This document shows positions 56,502 through 64,000 of a stretch of 64,000 bases of DNA, piece by piece. The notes under the pieces were generated by a model. That model saw nothing but the letters and a program-made list of their open reading frames with translations, had not been told where the DNA came from and made no database searches. Source of the DNA: Rubrivivax sp. GTDB taxonomy: Bacteria > Pseudomonadota > Gammaproteobacteria > Burkholderiales > Burkholderiaceae_C. Position 1 is the first letter of the stretch. Each line of letters opens with the position of its first letter. The stretch is from positions 1-64,000 of the forward strand of contig JAIXWM010000144.1 of assembly GCA_027491255.1 (NCBI GenBank), in the 5' to 3' direction. The position numbers and the translations under genes were made by a program.

Positions 56502-58166
56502 GTGACCGCTTCCGCCCACCCGCACGCCGCGACGGGCTCCATGTCGGCACCGCCGGCCAATGGCCATGCCGCCACCGACGACCCCTGGGCCGGTGCCGCG
56601 CAGCACCGCCACCGCGGCGTGCGCGCAGTGCAGCGCATGGTGGAGTTCGCGCCCTCCAGCGGCGGGCTCGCGCTGTGGGTCGGCCATGCCGATCTGCCCG
56701 GACCGGTGCCGGCGGCCGCCGCCGGCCCGGAGGTCCTGCGCCCATCCCCGCAGGGCGGCGCAGGGCTCGACGATCGGCACGCCGTCCTCCGCGGGCCCGC
56801 CCCGGTGCTGACCGACGGCCGCACGCTCTGGTACGCCCCCGCCTTCGACGCCCTGCCGCTGGAGGAGCAGACCGCCTGCGTCGCGCATGCGGTGCTGCAC
56901 GTCGCGCTGCGCCACGTGCCCCGGGCGCAGGCCCTGCGGCAGCGCCTGGGCGAGGTCGACGCCGAACTCTTCAACCTGTGCGCCGACGCCATCGTCAACA
57001 GCGCGCTTGCGCACCTGCGCTGGCTGCGCCTGCCCGCCGGCTCGGTGATGCTGGAGCAGGTGCTGGCCCAGGTGCTGAACGTCGAGACGGCGCCCGAGAA
57101 GGCACTGCTGGAGTGGGACGTCGAGCGGCTGTACCACGCCGTCGACGACCGACGCGCGGCGCAGGCGGCGGCGCGCCCGCCCCTGCTGCGCTTGCCGCTC
57201 GGGCGGCGCGAAGCGGCGGCGCAGGGCGGCGGCGGACAGGGGGGCCGTGACGGCGGAGGCCCCGAACCTCAGGCCCGCGGCGGTGGTGCGGCGCCGGCTG
57301 CAAGCCCGGCCCGCGCCGTAGAGCGCGGGGGCGCGGACGACGCACAGCGCGACGCGACCGCCGACACGCCAGCCCCCGATGCCAGCGCTGGCCCTCCCGC
57401 CGCGCGCGACGACGGCCCGCGTGCGGTGCGCCTGCGCGCGCTCGGTCGACAACAGCGGCCGGACCTGCTGCCGCCGCCCGACGACGCAGGCCGCCCCGAG
57501 GACGAGGCCGAGGACGCACGCGCCTGGCGCGAGCGCCTGCTGCGCGGCCACGCCGGCGACGGCCCGCACTCGATGCTGCGCGCCCTGCTGGCCGACCTGC
57601 CACGCAGCCGCACGCCCTGGGAGCAGGTGCTGCGCCGGCAGGCGGCGCGCGCGCTGTCGCACGCGCCGGGGCCGAGCTGGTCCAGGCCCACGCGCTCCTG
57701 GCTCGCCAACCGCGGCCGCGGCCCGGGCGGGCAGCGCCTGCCCTGGGAACCCGGGACCACGCCCTCGCGCGCCGTGCCCCGCCTGGCGCTGGTGGTGGAC
57801 GTCTCGGGCTCGGTCGACGACGCGCTGCTGCAGCGCTTCGCGCGCGAACTCGGCGCCCTGTCACGCCGGCTGCAGGCAGCGATGACGGTGGTCGTGGGCG
57901 ACTGCGCGGTGCGGCAGGTGGCCCGGCTCGAGCCCGGCCGCTTCGGCCCGCAGGATCTGGCGGCGCTGGCCTTCGGCGGCGGTGGCGACACCGACTTCAC
58001 ACCCTTGCTCGACGAGGCTGCGCGCCACCGCCCCGACCTCGTCATCGTCCTCACCGACCTCGACGGCCCGGCCCGCCACCGCCCCGCCTGCCCGGTGCTT
58101 TGGGCGGTGCCCGAGGTCCACCGCGATGCGGTCGCGCCGTTCGGGCGGGTGCTGGTGCTGGAGTGA
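56502..58166 (+). CDS. VWA-like (DUF2201) putative metallopeptidase-fold protein
   Basis: A 554-aa cytoplasmic protein. The N-terminal third is a DUF2201-type domain with a helix reading AHAVLHVALRHVPRAQ (His129, His133, His138). In metallopeptidases this would be HExxH; the Glu is Ala here. A long Ala/Gly/Arg-rich linker (about 220-340) follows. The C-terminal 150 residues are a VWA domain with MIDAS motif VVDVSGSVDDALL near residue 433 and FGGGGDTDFTPLL (the usual Thr position). It is the natural partner of the upstream MoxR ATPase. The start is uncertain: GTG 56502 or ATG 56541. Confidence 0.82.
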   Translation: MTASAHPHAATGSMSAPPANGHAATDDPWAGAAQHRHRGVRAVQRMVEFAPSSGGLALWVGHADLPGPVPAAAAGPEVLRPSPQGGAGLDDRHAVLRGPAPVLTDGRTLWYAPAFDALPLEEQTACVAHAVLHVALRHVPRAQALRQRLGEVDAELFNLCADAIVNSALAHLRWLRLPAGSVMLEQVLAQVLNVETAPEKALLEWDVERLYHAVDDRRAAQAAARPPLLRLPLGRREAAAQGGGGQGGRDGGGPEPQARGGGAAPAASPARAVERGGADDAQRDATADTPAPDASAGPPAARDDGPRAVRLRALGRQQRPDLLPPPDDAGRPEDEAEDARAWRERLLRGHAGDGPHSMLRALLADLPRSRTPWEQVLRRQAARALSHAPGPSWSRPTRSWLANRGRGPGGQRLPWEPGTTPSRAVPRLALVVDVSGSVDDALLQRFARELGALSRRLQAAMTVVVGDCAVRQVARLEPGRFGPQDLAALAFGGGGDTDFTPLLDEAARHRPDLVIVLTDLDGPARHRPACPVLWAVPEVHRDAVAPFGRVLVLE

Positions 58167-58419
58167 ACGGGGTGCGCCTGCGGCCGGCGCGGGGCACGTG
58201 GTCGATTCAGGTGGATGCCTCGGCCTTCGCGCAGGCAGCCGGACCGCCGTCCATGCAAGCGCTACCTGGACAGGGTGTCCTGCAGACGGCTGACATGCCG
58301 CGCCACGGATGCGTGGTCGAGTCCGTGGAGGGCGCGGCGGCAACCATGACTTCAGGACCCCGCCTGGCCCCGGCAACCGGCCGATCCGCTCTTGGAGCCA
58401 ACGCCCGACGGGCAGGATG

Positions 58420-58660
58420 ATCCTAGATTCGGCAGTCGACCGCTTTCTTCCGCGAGCAAGTACTTGCCGGGTCGGAAGATTCCGGCCACGACCGGCTTCA
58501 TCAGCAGGGTGAAAGCGCTGCACACCCGATCGAGCTGCCCTCGACCACGCTGGCGACGTTGCGAATCCTCGCCATGGCACAGGCCATGGCTGCGGTTCGC
58601 GCCTTGCCATCGCGGCCGATGACAGCCCGCTCGGGCGCGCCCAACTGCCGAATCTAGGAT
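58420..58660. mobile_element. Possible MITE: 241-bp element with 17-bp terminal inverted repeats
   Basis: ATCCTAGATTCGGCAGT at 58420-58436 is repeated as its exact reverse complement at 58644-58660. The interior encodes no transposase and has no sustained coding frame, as expected for a non-autonomous miniature inverted-repeat element. On the minus strand it contains a copy of the dispersed repeat core. No clear target-site duplication longer than 3 bp is visible. Confidence 0.6.
58554..58603 (-). repeat. Dispersed intergenic repeat, copy C (core)
   Basis: Read on the minus strand, these 50 bases match the core at 62042-62095 at 39 of 50 positions without gaps, including GCAGCCATGG exactly. 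Similarity continues more weakly on the 5' side toward the inverted repeat. Confidence 0.65.
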
Positions 58661-58832
58661 GATTGCCACCATGACCGACTTCCTCTGAGAGGCGTGGGAA
58701 GGCTGCGCATCCGTCCCCGCCCCGCCTCAACCTCGAGCGAGGCCTGGCACACCGATCGACGAGCCCGGCGCCTACTTCACCGGAAGTGAGTACTGTGGCG
58801 GTGTCGAAATCAGCCCGCATCACAATGCCGAC

Positions 58833-59477
58833 GTGGACTTCAAGCCGCTCATCACCCTGCTGGCCATCGTCAACCCGCTGGCCTGCGTGCCCTTCTTCAT
58901 CCACTACACGCAGGGCTTCGAGCCGGCGCAGCGGCGGCGCACGGTCTGGATCGCCTCGGTCACGGTCTTCGTCGTGATCGCATTGAGCGCGTTGCTGGGC
59001 CTGCAGATCCTGTCCTTCTTCGGCATCTCGCTGGGGGGCTTCCAGGTGGGTGGCGGGATGCTGCTGCTGACCGCGGCGCTGTCGATGTTGAACGCGCAGC
59101 CGGCCGAGGCGCGCGCCACCGTGGGCGAGATGCAGGACGCCGAGTCGCGCTCGGCGGTGGGGGCGAGCATCGCCGTCGTGCCGCTGGCGATCCCGCTGCT
59201 GACCGGGCCGGCGACCATGTCCACCGTCGTCATCTACGCCGACAAGGCGCGCACGCTGCTGCAACTGTCGGTGCTCGTGGGCTACGGGGTCGTGATCGCC
59301 GTGGCCACCGCGCTGTGCCTGTCGCTGGCCGGACCGATCGCGCGCTTCCTCGGCCAGACCGGCATCAACGTGATGACACGGCTGATGGGGCTGATCCTCG
59401 CCGCGCTGGCGGTGGAGGTGATGGCCGACGGGCTGGTGAGCCTGTTCCCGTTGCTCGGAGGGCGGGGCGCCCGGTGA
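58833..59477 (+). CDS. MarC-family integral membrane protein
   Basis: A 214-aa inner-membrane protein with six helices. MDFKPLITLLAIVNPLACVP is the classic MarC N-terminus (NPxxxxP), and the second repeat has AIPLLTGPATMSTVVIYAD. The family was once linked to multiple antibiotic resistance, but its function is unknown. The start is GTG at 58833. The stop TGA shares its last base with the ATG of the next gene (TGATG), so the two are translationally coupled. Confidence 0.88.
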   Translation: MDFKPLITLLAIVNPLACVPFFIHYTQGFEPAQRRRTVWIASVTVFVVIALSALLGLQILSFFGISLGGFQVGGGMLLLTAALSMLNAQPAEARATVGEMQDAESRSAVGASIAVVPLAIPLLTGPATMSTVVIYADKARTLLQLSVLVGYGVVIAVATALCLSLAGPIARFLGQTGINVMTRLMGLILAALAVEVMADGLVSLFPLLGGRGAR

Positions 59478-61111
59478 TGCCGCGGATGCGTCGGACGTCG
59501 TCCCGACTTGTGGCGGTGCTGATCTTCGGCATGGCCGCCCTGGCCACGGCACGCGCCCAGGCACTGCCGTCCTTTGCCGAGCTGGAGGCCGCCGGCGCGC
59601 GCATCGGCGAGATCCGCATCTCGCCGCGCAACATCTTCGACACCGGCAACCCGAGCGAGGACAAGCCGCTGTTCCGGCTCGCCAACTCGCTGCACGTCGT
59701 GACCCGGCCCGAGGTCATCCTCCGGGCCCTGCTGTTCGCCAGCGGCGAGCCGGTGTCGGCGCGCGTGATCGAGGAGACCGAGCGCCTGCTGCGCGCCAAC
59801 CGATACGTCTACGACGTGCAGATCCGGCCCATGGCCGTGCGCGACGGCGTCGTCGATGTCGAGGTGCTCACGCGCGACACCTGGTCGATCGACCCGGGTG
59901 TGAGCTTCGGCCGCGCCGGTGGGGCGAACCGCAGCGCGCTGCACCTGCGCGAGTACAACTTGCTGGGCACGGGCGTGACGCTGGGGGTCGCGCGCAGCAG
60001 CAATGTGGACCGCCGGACCACCGAGTACGGGCTGTCGGCCGACCGTCTTTTCGGCACCTGGGGCTCGGTCGACCTCGCGCACGCCAGCTCCGACGACGGG
60101 CGGCGCTACTCGGCCTCGGTGGTCCGCCCGTTCAACGAGATCGATGCGCGTTGGGCCGCCGGCGTCTCGATCTCCGACGACGACCGCATCGACAGCGTCT
60201 ACAACGCCGGGCAGGCGCAGAGCCAGTTCCGGCGGCGCGAGCGCCGCGCCGAGCTGTTCGCGGGCTGGTCGTCGGGGCTGGTGGAGGGCTGGGCTCAGCG
60301 CTACACGGTGGGCTTCACGCGGGTCGAGGACGGCAACGCGGCCGAGCCCGGGCGCACGGCGCCGGCCGTGCTGCCGCAGGACCAGACGCTGCTCGTCCCC
60401 TTTGTCCGCTACGAGCTGCTCGAAGACCGCTACGAGCGCCAGTTCAACCGCAACCTGATCGGGCGTCCGGAGTTCTTCGCCCTCGGGCTGAACGTGCAGG
60501 CGCAGGTCGGGGTCGCCTCCCGGTCAGCCGGCTCCACGCGCTCGGCGTGGCTGTACTCGGGCTCGGTCAGCCGTGGCTTCCGGCCCGCTGCGGGCAGGAC
60601 GCTGATGGCGTCGGCGCGGCTGCAGGGGGAGCTCAGCGACGGCGCCGCGCGGCGCCAGCAGGCCGGCGTCGCGGCGCAGTACTACCAGCCGCAGGGGCCG
60701 CGGCGCCTGTTCTACGCCGCGGCTGCGGCCGACATGCTGATGCGGCCCGATCCCGCCAGCCGGCTTGAGCTCGGCGGCGACAACGGCTTGCGCGGCTATC
60801 CGCTGCGCTACCAGGCGGGCACGCGCAGCGTGCTGCTGACGGCCGAGCAGCGCATCTACACCGACTTCTTCCTGTGGCAGCTGTTCCGCTTCGGCGGCGT
60901 CGCCTTCGTCGACGTCGGCAGGGCCTGGGGCGGGCAGGCGGGAACCGTCACCCACACGCCCTGGCTCGCCGATGTAGGGGCCGGCCTGCGCATCGTCAGC
61001 GTGCGCTCGGCCTTCAGCAACGTGCTGCACGTGGACCTGGCCACGCCGCTGAATGCGCCCGACGGCGTCAGCAAGCTGCAGTTGCTCGTGAAGACGAAGG
61101 CCAGTTTCTGA
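59477..61111 (+). CDS. Omp85/BamA-TamA-like outer membrane protein
   Basis: A 544-aa outer-membrane protein. Signal peptide to about residue 28 (LVAVLIFGMAALATARAQ), one POTRA-like region at about 40-130 (ILRALLFASGEPVSARVIEE, RYVYDVQIRPMAVRDGVVDV), then a surface-antigen D15-type barrel. GGDNGLRGYPLRYQAGTRSV is the conserved strand of Omp85 proteins, and the protein ends in Phe (TKASF), the usual BAM signal. It is shorter than BamA, with too few POTRA units. The substrate is unknown. It is coupled to marC by a one-base overlap. Confidence 0.87.
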   Translation: MPRMRRTSSRLVAVLIFGMAALATARAQALPSFAELEAAGARIGEIRISPRNIFDTGNPSEDKPLFRLANSLHVVTRPEVILRALLFASGEPVSARVIEETERLLRANRYVYDVQIRPMAVRDGVVDVEVLTRDTWSIDPGVSFGRAGGANRSALHLREYNLLGTGVTLGVARSSNVDRRTTEYGLSADRLFGTWGSVDLAHASSDDGRRYSASVVRPFNEIDARWAAGVSISDDDRIDSVYNAGQAQSQFRRRERRAELFAGWSSGLVEGWAQRYTVGFTRVEDGNAAEPGRTAPAVLPQDQTLLVPFVRYELLEDRYERQFNRNLIGRPEFFALGLNVQAQVGVASRSAGSTRSAWLYSGSVSRGFRPAAGRTLMASARLQGELSDGAARRQQAGVAAQYYQPQGPRRLFYAAAAADMLMRPDPASRLELGGDNGLRGYPLRYQAGTRSVLLTAEQRIYTDFFLWQLFRFGGVAFVDVGRAWGGQAGTVTHTPWLADVGAGLRIVSVRSAFSNVLHVDLATPLNAPDGVSKLQLLVKTKASF

Positions 61112-61286
61112 GCATGCCCGGGGGCGGTGCATGGCCCGTCCCGGCGCCCCTATGGGAGCGCCAGAACACGGGAAGCGGCCCGACGTGTCCATGTGAAAGC
61201 GGGCAAGCGCCCAGGAGCGCCCCTTGACTTCACTGCGGTCCGCGCAGAAGCTATGGCTTCAGGCCTCGCGCCACCGCACCATCAAG

Positions 61287-61796
61287 ATGCGCTTTCTTCT
61301 GCTGTTCCTGGGCGTGCTGCTCGTGGGCTGTACCACGACCGATCAGTCCAAAGTGGCCCAGGCCGTGACGGCGCCGCTCGGTGACCTGAATCTCGTCGAT
61401 GCGCCCATTCCCGAGTCACTGGCCCATGCGCAGAAAGGGCCCTACGCGGTTCCGGATGGGCCTGGTTGCAGCGCATTGATGTCCGAAGTCAGAGTGCTGG
61501 ACGCTGATCTGGGCCCGGACCTGGACACGCCTGCGAGTGAATCCAACCCGAGTCTCATCGAGCGCGGAAGCTACCGGGCCATGGGCGCAGTGCGCAAGAC
61601 AGCCGAAGGCGTCGTGCCGTACAGGCGTTGGGTGCGCAAGCTCTCGGGCGCCGAGCGCTACTCGAAACAGGTGGCCGCCCCCATCGCGGCAGGCACCGTC
61701 CGGCGCGCGTTTCTCAAGCGCATGGCCCAGGCAACCGATTGCCAGCCGCGGCCTGCGTTGGGCGACTGCGGCGCGCCAAGGGTTCGGTCAGGATGA
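61287..61796 (+). CDS. Hypothetical lipoprotein
   Basis: A 169-aa protein I do not recognise. Residues 1-16 form a lipoprotein signal (MRFLLLFLGVLLVGC, Cys15) followed by TTTDQSK. The mature part has LGDLNLVDAPIPESLAHAQ and four further Cys, one in GPGCSALMSEVR and three in the C-terminal 30 residues. Similar proteins occur as uncharacterised lipoproteins in Burkholderiales. The ATG at 61287 begins the leader; an in-frame TTG at 61224 would add a non-signal stretch. It is alone between the Omp85 gene and a repeat-containing spacer. Confidence 0.75.
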   Translation: MRFLLLFLGVLLVGCTTTDQSKVAQAVTAPLGDLNLVDAPIPESLAHAQKGPYAVPDGPGCSALMSEVRVLDADLGPDLDTPASESNPSLIERGSYRAMGAVRKTAEGVVPYRRWVRKLSGAERYSKQVAAPIAAGTVRRAFLKRMAQATDCQPRPALGDCGAPRVRSG

Positions 61797-62187
61797 TCGC
61801 TCCCTCAAGGCCCACCATGGCCGTCGACATGGAGACAGCCCAGGCCACACACGGGTAGAGCACAACATGCGGCATGCGTGCCGATGCTCACTTCACAAGC
61901 GCCGTCTGGGTCGTCACCTTGACACCGGGCATCGATCGACCGGCGCTGCGGCGCCAACGCTCCAGGAGTACTCCGGACTTCACTCGGCCTGAAAGCCTGC
62001 AAGTCTTTCCCCCATGCCCGCATTGCACGCCGAAGCAACCCGTCTCCTCCTTGCAAATCCATGCCCTGGCCCAAGCCATGGCTGCGGTATGCGCCTGGAC
62101 AGGGGGGCATACTGACGCGCCCATCGGGCACATCGGCAAACTCTGCGCCTCTGAGCCCGCTCCGCCGCCCGCCTGCGTGCCGTCGCC
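61797..62187. other. Spacer before lysE containing dispersed-repeat copy B
   Basis: Within these 391 bases, 62000-62141 is a minus-strand copy of the dispersed repeat. The first 200 bases (61797-61999) show no supported gene or terminator. The lysE promoter must lie within or beside the repeat. Confidence 0.6.
62000..62141 (-). repeat. Dispersed intergenic repeat, copy B
   Basis: On the minus strand it begins with GTTTGCCGATGTGCCC and the hairpin GTGCCC-GAT-GGGCGC (plus-strand 62131-62117). The 54-bp core (62042-62095) follows, then GGCGTGCAATGCGGGCATGG and GGGGGAAAGACT. The hairpin stem differs from copy A but still pairs. Confidence 0.75.
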
Positions 62188-62787
62188 ATGAGTTCCCAGG
62201 AATTCCTCGCCCTGATCGTGTTCTCCACCGCCATCGCCTTCACCCCCGGCCCGAACACGACGCTGTCGGCGGCGCTGGCGGCCAACGGCGGGCTGCGGCA
62301 CGCACTGCGCTTCATCCTCGCGGTGCCCGTGGGCTGGGGCCTGCTGCTGCTGGCCTGCGCCGGCGGCCTGGGCGCGCTGCTGCAGACCGCGCCCGTGCTG
62401 CGCGGGATGATCAAGGCGTTCGGTCTGGCCTACATGCTGTGGCTGGCGTGGAAGCTGGCGCGCAGCGACCGCGTGGCCCAGGCGACCGGGCAGCGGCTGA
62501 GCGTGGGCTTCGGCCAGGGGGTGGCGCTGCAGCTCCTCAACATCAAGGCCTGGATGAACGCGCTCATGATCAGCGCCGGCTGGGTCACCGTGGCCGAGCC
62601 CATCGGTCCGCGCCTGGCCCTCGTGCTGCCGCTGATGATGGCCTACGGCCTGACGAGCAACCTCACCTACGCGCTCGTAGGCTCCGCCCTGCGCCATTGG
62701 CTGACGCAGGGCCGGCGCCTGCTCGTGTTCAACCGCGTGCTGGCGGGTGTCCTGGTGGCCACTGCGGCGTGGATGGCGGTGCTGTGA
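62188..62787 (+). CDS. LysE/RhtB-family amino-acid exporter
   Basis: A 199-aa inner-membrane protein with five to six helices. LIVFSTAIAFTPGPNTTLSA is the family's hallmark first helix (TPGPN), followed by GWGLLLLACAGGLGALL. Members export amino acids such as threonine, homoserine or lysine. The stop overlaps the next start (GTGA), coupling it to a DMT transporter gene. Confidence 0.9.
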   Translation: MSSQEFLALIVFSTAIAFTPGPNTTLSAALAANGGLRHALRFILAVPVGWGLLLLACAGGLGALLQTAPVLRGMIKAFGLAYMLWLAWKLARSDRVAQATGQRLSVGFGQGVALQLLNIKAWMNALMISAGWVTVAEPIGPRLALVLPLMMAYGLTSNLTYALVGSALRHWLTQGRRLLVFNRVLAGVLVATAAWMAVL

Positions 62788-63737
62788 CGGCGCCGCCCGT
62801 GACCGCTGGCGCGCGCGCCGCTTCGCCCGAGCCCGGGCCGCCCTCGGCCGGCGACGTGCGCCGCGGCCTGCTGCTGGGGCTCGTCGGCGTGGCGATCTTC
62901 GCGATGACCTTCCCGATGACGCGGTTGGCGGTGGGTGACGCCGCGCACCCGCAGCTCAGCCCCGAATTCGTGACCGCCGCGCGCGCCGCGCTGGCCGGGC
63001 TGCTGAGCGTGCTCTACCTGCGCCTGGTCGGCGCCCCGCGCCCAGCGCGCGAGCACCTCAAGCCCCTGGCGATCTGCGCGCTCGGCACCGTGGTGGGTTT
63101 TCCGCTGTGCATCGCGGTCGCGCTGCGCGAGGTCGAGTCCACGCACGCGGCGGTGGTCTCGGGTGTGATCCCGCTGGGCACGGCCATCGTCGGCGCGCTG
63201 TCCCTCGGGCAGCGGCCGTCGCGCGGCTTCTGGCTGTGCGCGCTCGGCGGGTGCGCGCTCGTGCTCGCCTTCGCGTTGCAGGCCGGCGGTGGCCGCCTCG
63301 TCGCGGCCGACGGCTGGCTGCTGCTGGCCGTGCTCAGCACCGCCTTCGGCTACGTCGGCGGGGCGCGGGTGGCCGCCGTGCTGCCGGCGCAGCAGGTGAT
63401 CTGCTGGGTCGTGGCAGGCTCGCTGCCGTTGACCTTGCCGCTGGCGCTGTGGTGGTGGCCGACAGGTCCGGTCAGCGGCCCGGCCTGGGGCGGGCTGCTG
63501 TACGTGTCCTTGTTCTCCATGTGGCTCGGCTTCTTCGCCTGGTACCGCGGCCTGGCCCTGGGCGGGCTGGTGCGGGTGAGCCAGGTGCAGTTGCTGCAAC
63601 CCTTTCTGGCGCTGCTGTTCGCCGTGCCGGTGCTTGGCGAGCCGCTGGAACCCGTGACCGTGGGCTTCGCCCTGGCCGTGCTGGCGGTGGTGTTCATCGG
63701 CCGACGCATGCCGGTGGGGCAGCCGCGGGCGCGCTGA
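62784..63737 (+). CDS. EamA/DMT-family transporter
   Basis: A 317-aa membrane protein with ten helices. Two EamA repeats are visible: GLLLGLVGVAIFAMTFPMTR in the first and SMWLGFFAWYRGLALGG with QVQLLQPFLALLFAVPVLGE in the second, the usual DMT C-terminal motif. A cytoplasmic leader of about 25 residues precedes helix 1. The GTG at 62784 overlaps the lysE stop. Together with LysE and the following aminotransferase it suggests an amino-acid handling group. Confidence 0.87.
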   Translation: MTAPPVTAGARAASPEPGPPSAGDVRRGLLLGLVGVAIFAMTFPMTRLAVGDAAHPQLSPEFVTAARAALAGLLSVLYLRLVGAPRPAREHLKPLAICALGTVVGFPLCIAVALREVESTHAAVVSGVIPLGTAIVGALSLGQRPSRGFWLCALGGCALVLAFALQAGGGRLVAADGWLLLAVLSTAFGYVGGARVAAVLPAQQVICWVVAGSLPLTLPLALWWWPTGPVSGPAWGGLLYVSLFSMWLGFFAWYRGLALGGLVRVSQVQLLQPFLALLFAVPVLGEPLEPVTVGFALAVLAVVFIGRRMPVGQPRAR

Positions 63738-63836
63738 GAGGCTGAGTCGTTACGATTCGACCCCGGACTGCGCCCACTGCCCCCCCGGCCGACCGCTTCC
63801 GCCCTCCATCAACCACTCCCCGCTCCGAGGACGCCC

Positions 63837-64000
63837 ATGACCTGGCAGATGGCGCAGCGCGCCCAGCGCTTGAACCCCTCGACGATCCGCGAGATCCTCA
63901 AGCTGACCGAGCGCCCGGGCATCATCTCGCTGGCCGGGGGCCTGCCCGCGGCCGAGACCTTCCCGGTGGAGGCGATGGCGCAGGCCACGGCGCGGGTGCT
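63837..64000 (+). CDS. PLP-dependent aminotransferase, N-terminal fragment (window edge)
   Basis: The first 54 codons of a gene cut by the window end. MTWQMAQRAQRLNPSTIREI and LTERPGIISLAGGLPAAETF match class I/II aminotransferases of the 2-aminoadipate/MocR-related subgroup. GAGG at 63827-63830 precedes the ATG. The catalytic Lys lies beyond the window, so activity cannot be judged. Confidence 0.82.
   Translation, partial: MTWQMAQRAQRLNPSTIREILKLTERPGIISLAGGLPAAETFPVEAMAQATARV

Larger units (their letters stand above)
58167..58832. other. Long spacer holding an inverted-repeat-bounded element
   Basis: A 666-base gap between the VWA and MarC genes. Positions 58420-58660 are the small element described separately. 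The flanks (58167-58419 and 58661-58832) show no gene, no ribosome site before a credible frame, and no clear terminator. Confidence 0.6.

Noticed and set aside
54269-56998. A 909-codon minus-strand frame across nhaR and the MoxR gene
   Set aside because: No recognisable domain; it opposes two genes with intact family signatures.
61975-62150. A possible short protein in the dispersed repeats (minus-strand frame starting MAWARAW here, MARAWARS at 47965)
   Set aside because: Copies align in this frame, but substitutions occur equally at all codon positions, there is no ribosome site, and stop positions are not conserved.

Overview
The window is a high-GC (about 70% by eye) piece of bacterial chromosome. 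It most likely comes from a betaproteobacterium of the order Burkholderiales, perhaps near Rubrivivax/Leptothrix/Methylibium. The inference rests on protein character and on gene orders typical of that group: hpf-ptsN-hprK, fur/bamE-dapB-exbB-exbD-leuS-lptE-holA, and lptD-surA...ksgA. I see no rRNA, tRNA, CRISPR array, prophage or intact insertion sequence. Most of the window is housekeeping core with a few accessory islands.

Layout. 151-6458 (minus): a GGDEF protein with a degenerate EAL domain, an MFS transporter and a TAXI-type TRAP uptake system. 6560-9040: ubiA, a fasciclin lipoprotein and queF. 9067-9820: a VapBC-type toxin-antitoxin pair. 9958-13763: prfC divergent from hpf-ptsN-hprK. 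13797-21377: fur (minus), then bamE, dapB, exbB, exbD, leuS, lptE and holA (plus). 21399-23998 (minus): thiL, cinA/pncC and ghrA. 24308-26602: maeB. 26721-27764: a secreted barnase-like RNase and its barstar inhibitor. 27782-32493 (minus): lptD, surA and ksgA, with two REP-like palindromes where pdxA often sits. 32584-36421: amgK, moaC, an M48 protease and a SWIB protein with a histone-H1-like tail. 36450-40359 (minus): an EamA transporter and uvrA. 40360-40906: a repeat-rich spacer. 40907-46939: an uncharacterised catabolic-looking cluster (ketopantoate-reductase-like, SDR, M20 amidohydrolase, NodB-type deacetylase, orphan TctC binding protein) with a divergent LysR regulator. 47013-55192: a DksA-like zinc-finger protein, an eRF1-like protein, recQ, ssb, a TehA/SLAC1 channel, an FAD-linked oxidase, an Rrf2/IscR-like regulator and NhaR. 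55310-58166: a MoxR ATPase with a VWA/DUF2201 protein. 58833-64000: MarC, an Omp85-type outer membrane protein, an unknown lipoprotein, LysE, EamA and the start of an aminotransferase.

How genes work together. Outer-membrane biogenesis recurs (bamE, lptE, lptD, surA, M48 protease, Omp85). hpf-ptsN-hprK is the regulatory nitrogen-PTS branch. The RNase and barstar form a toxin/self-protection pair. The 40.9-46.9 kb cluster reads as uptake plus hydrolysis and redox of an unknown, probably amide- or acyl-containing compound under LysR control.

Most unexpected: a dispersed intergenic repeat of roughly 140 bp, with three clear copies (47.9, 58.6 and 62.0 kb) and one possible diverged copy (40.7 kb). 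It has a 54-bp core and, in two copies, a hairpin with paired base changes. One copy lies inside a 241-bp element bounded by perfect 17-bp inverted repeats. Also notable are an IscR-like regulator with no cluster-ligand cysteines and a DUF2201 protein whose HExxH-like site reads HAxxH.
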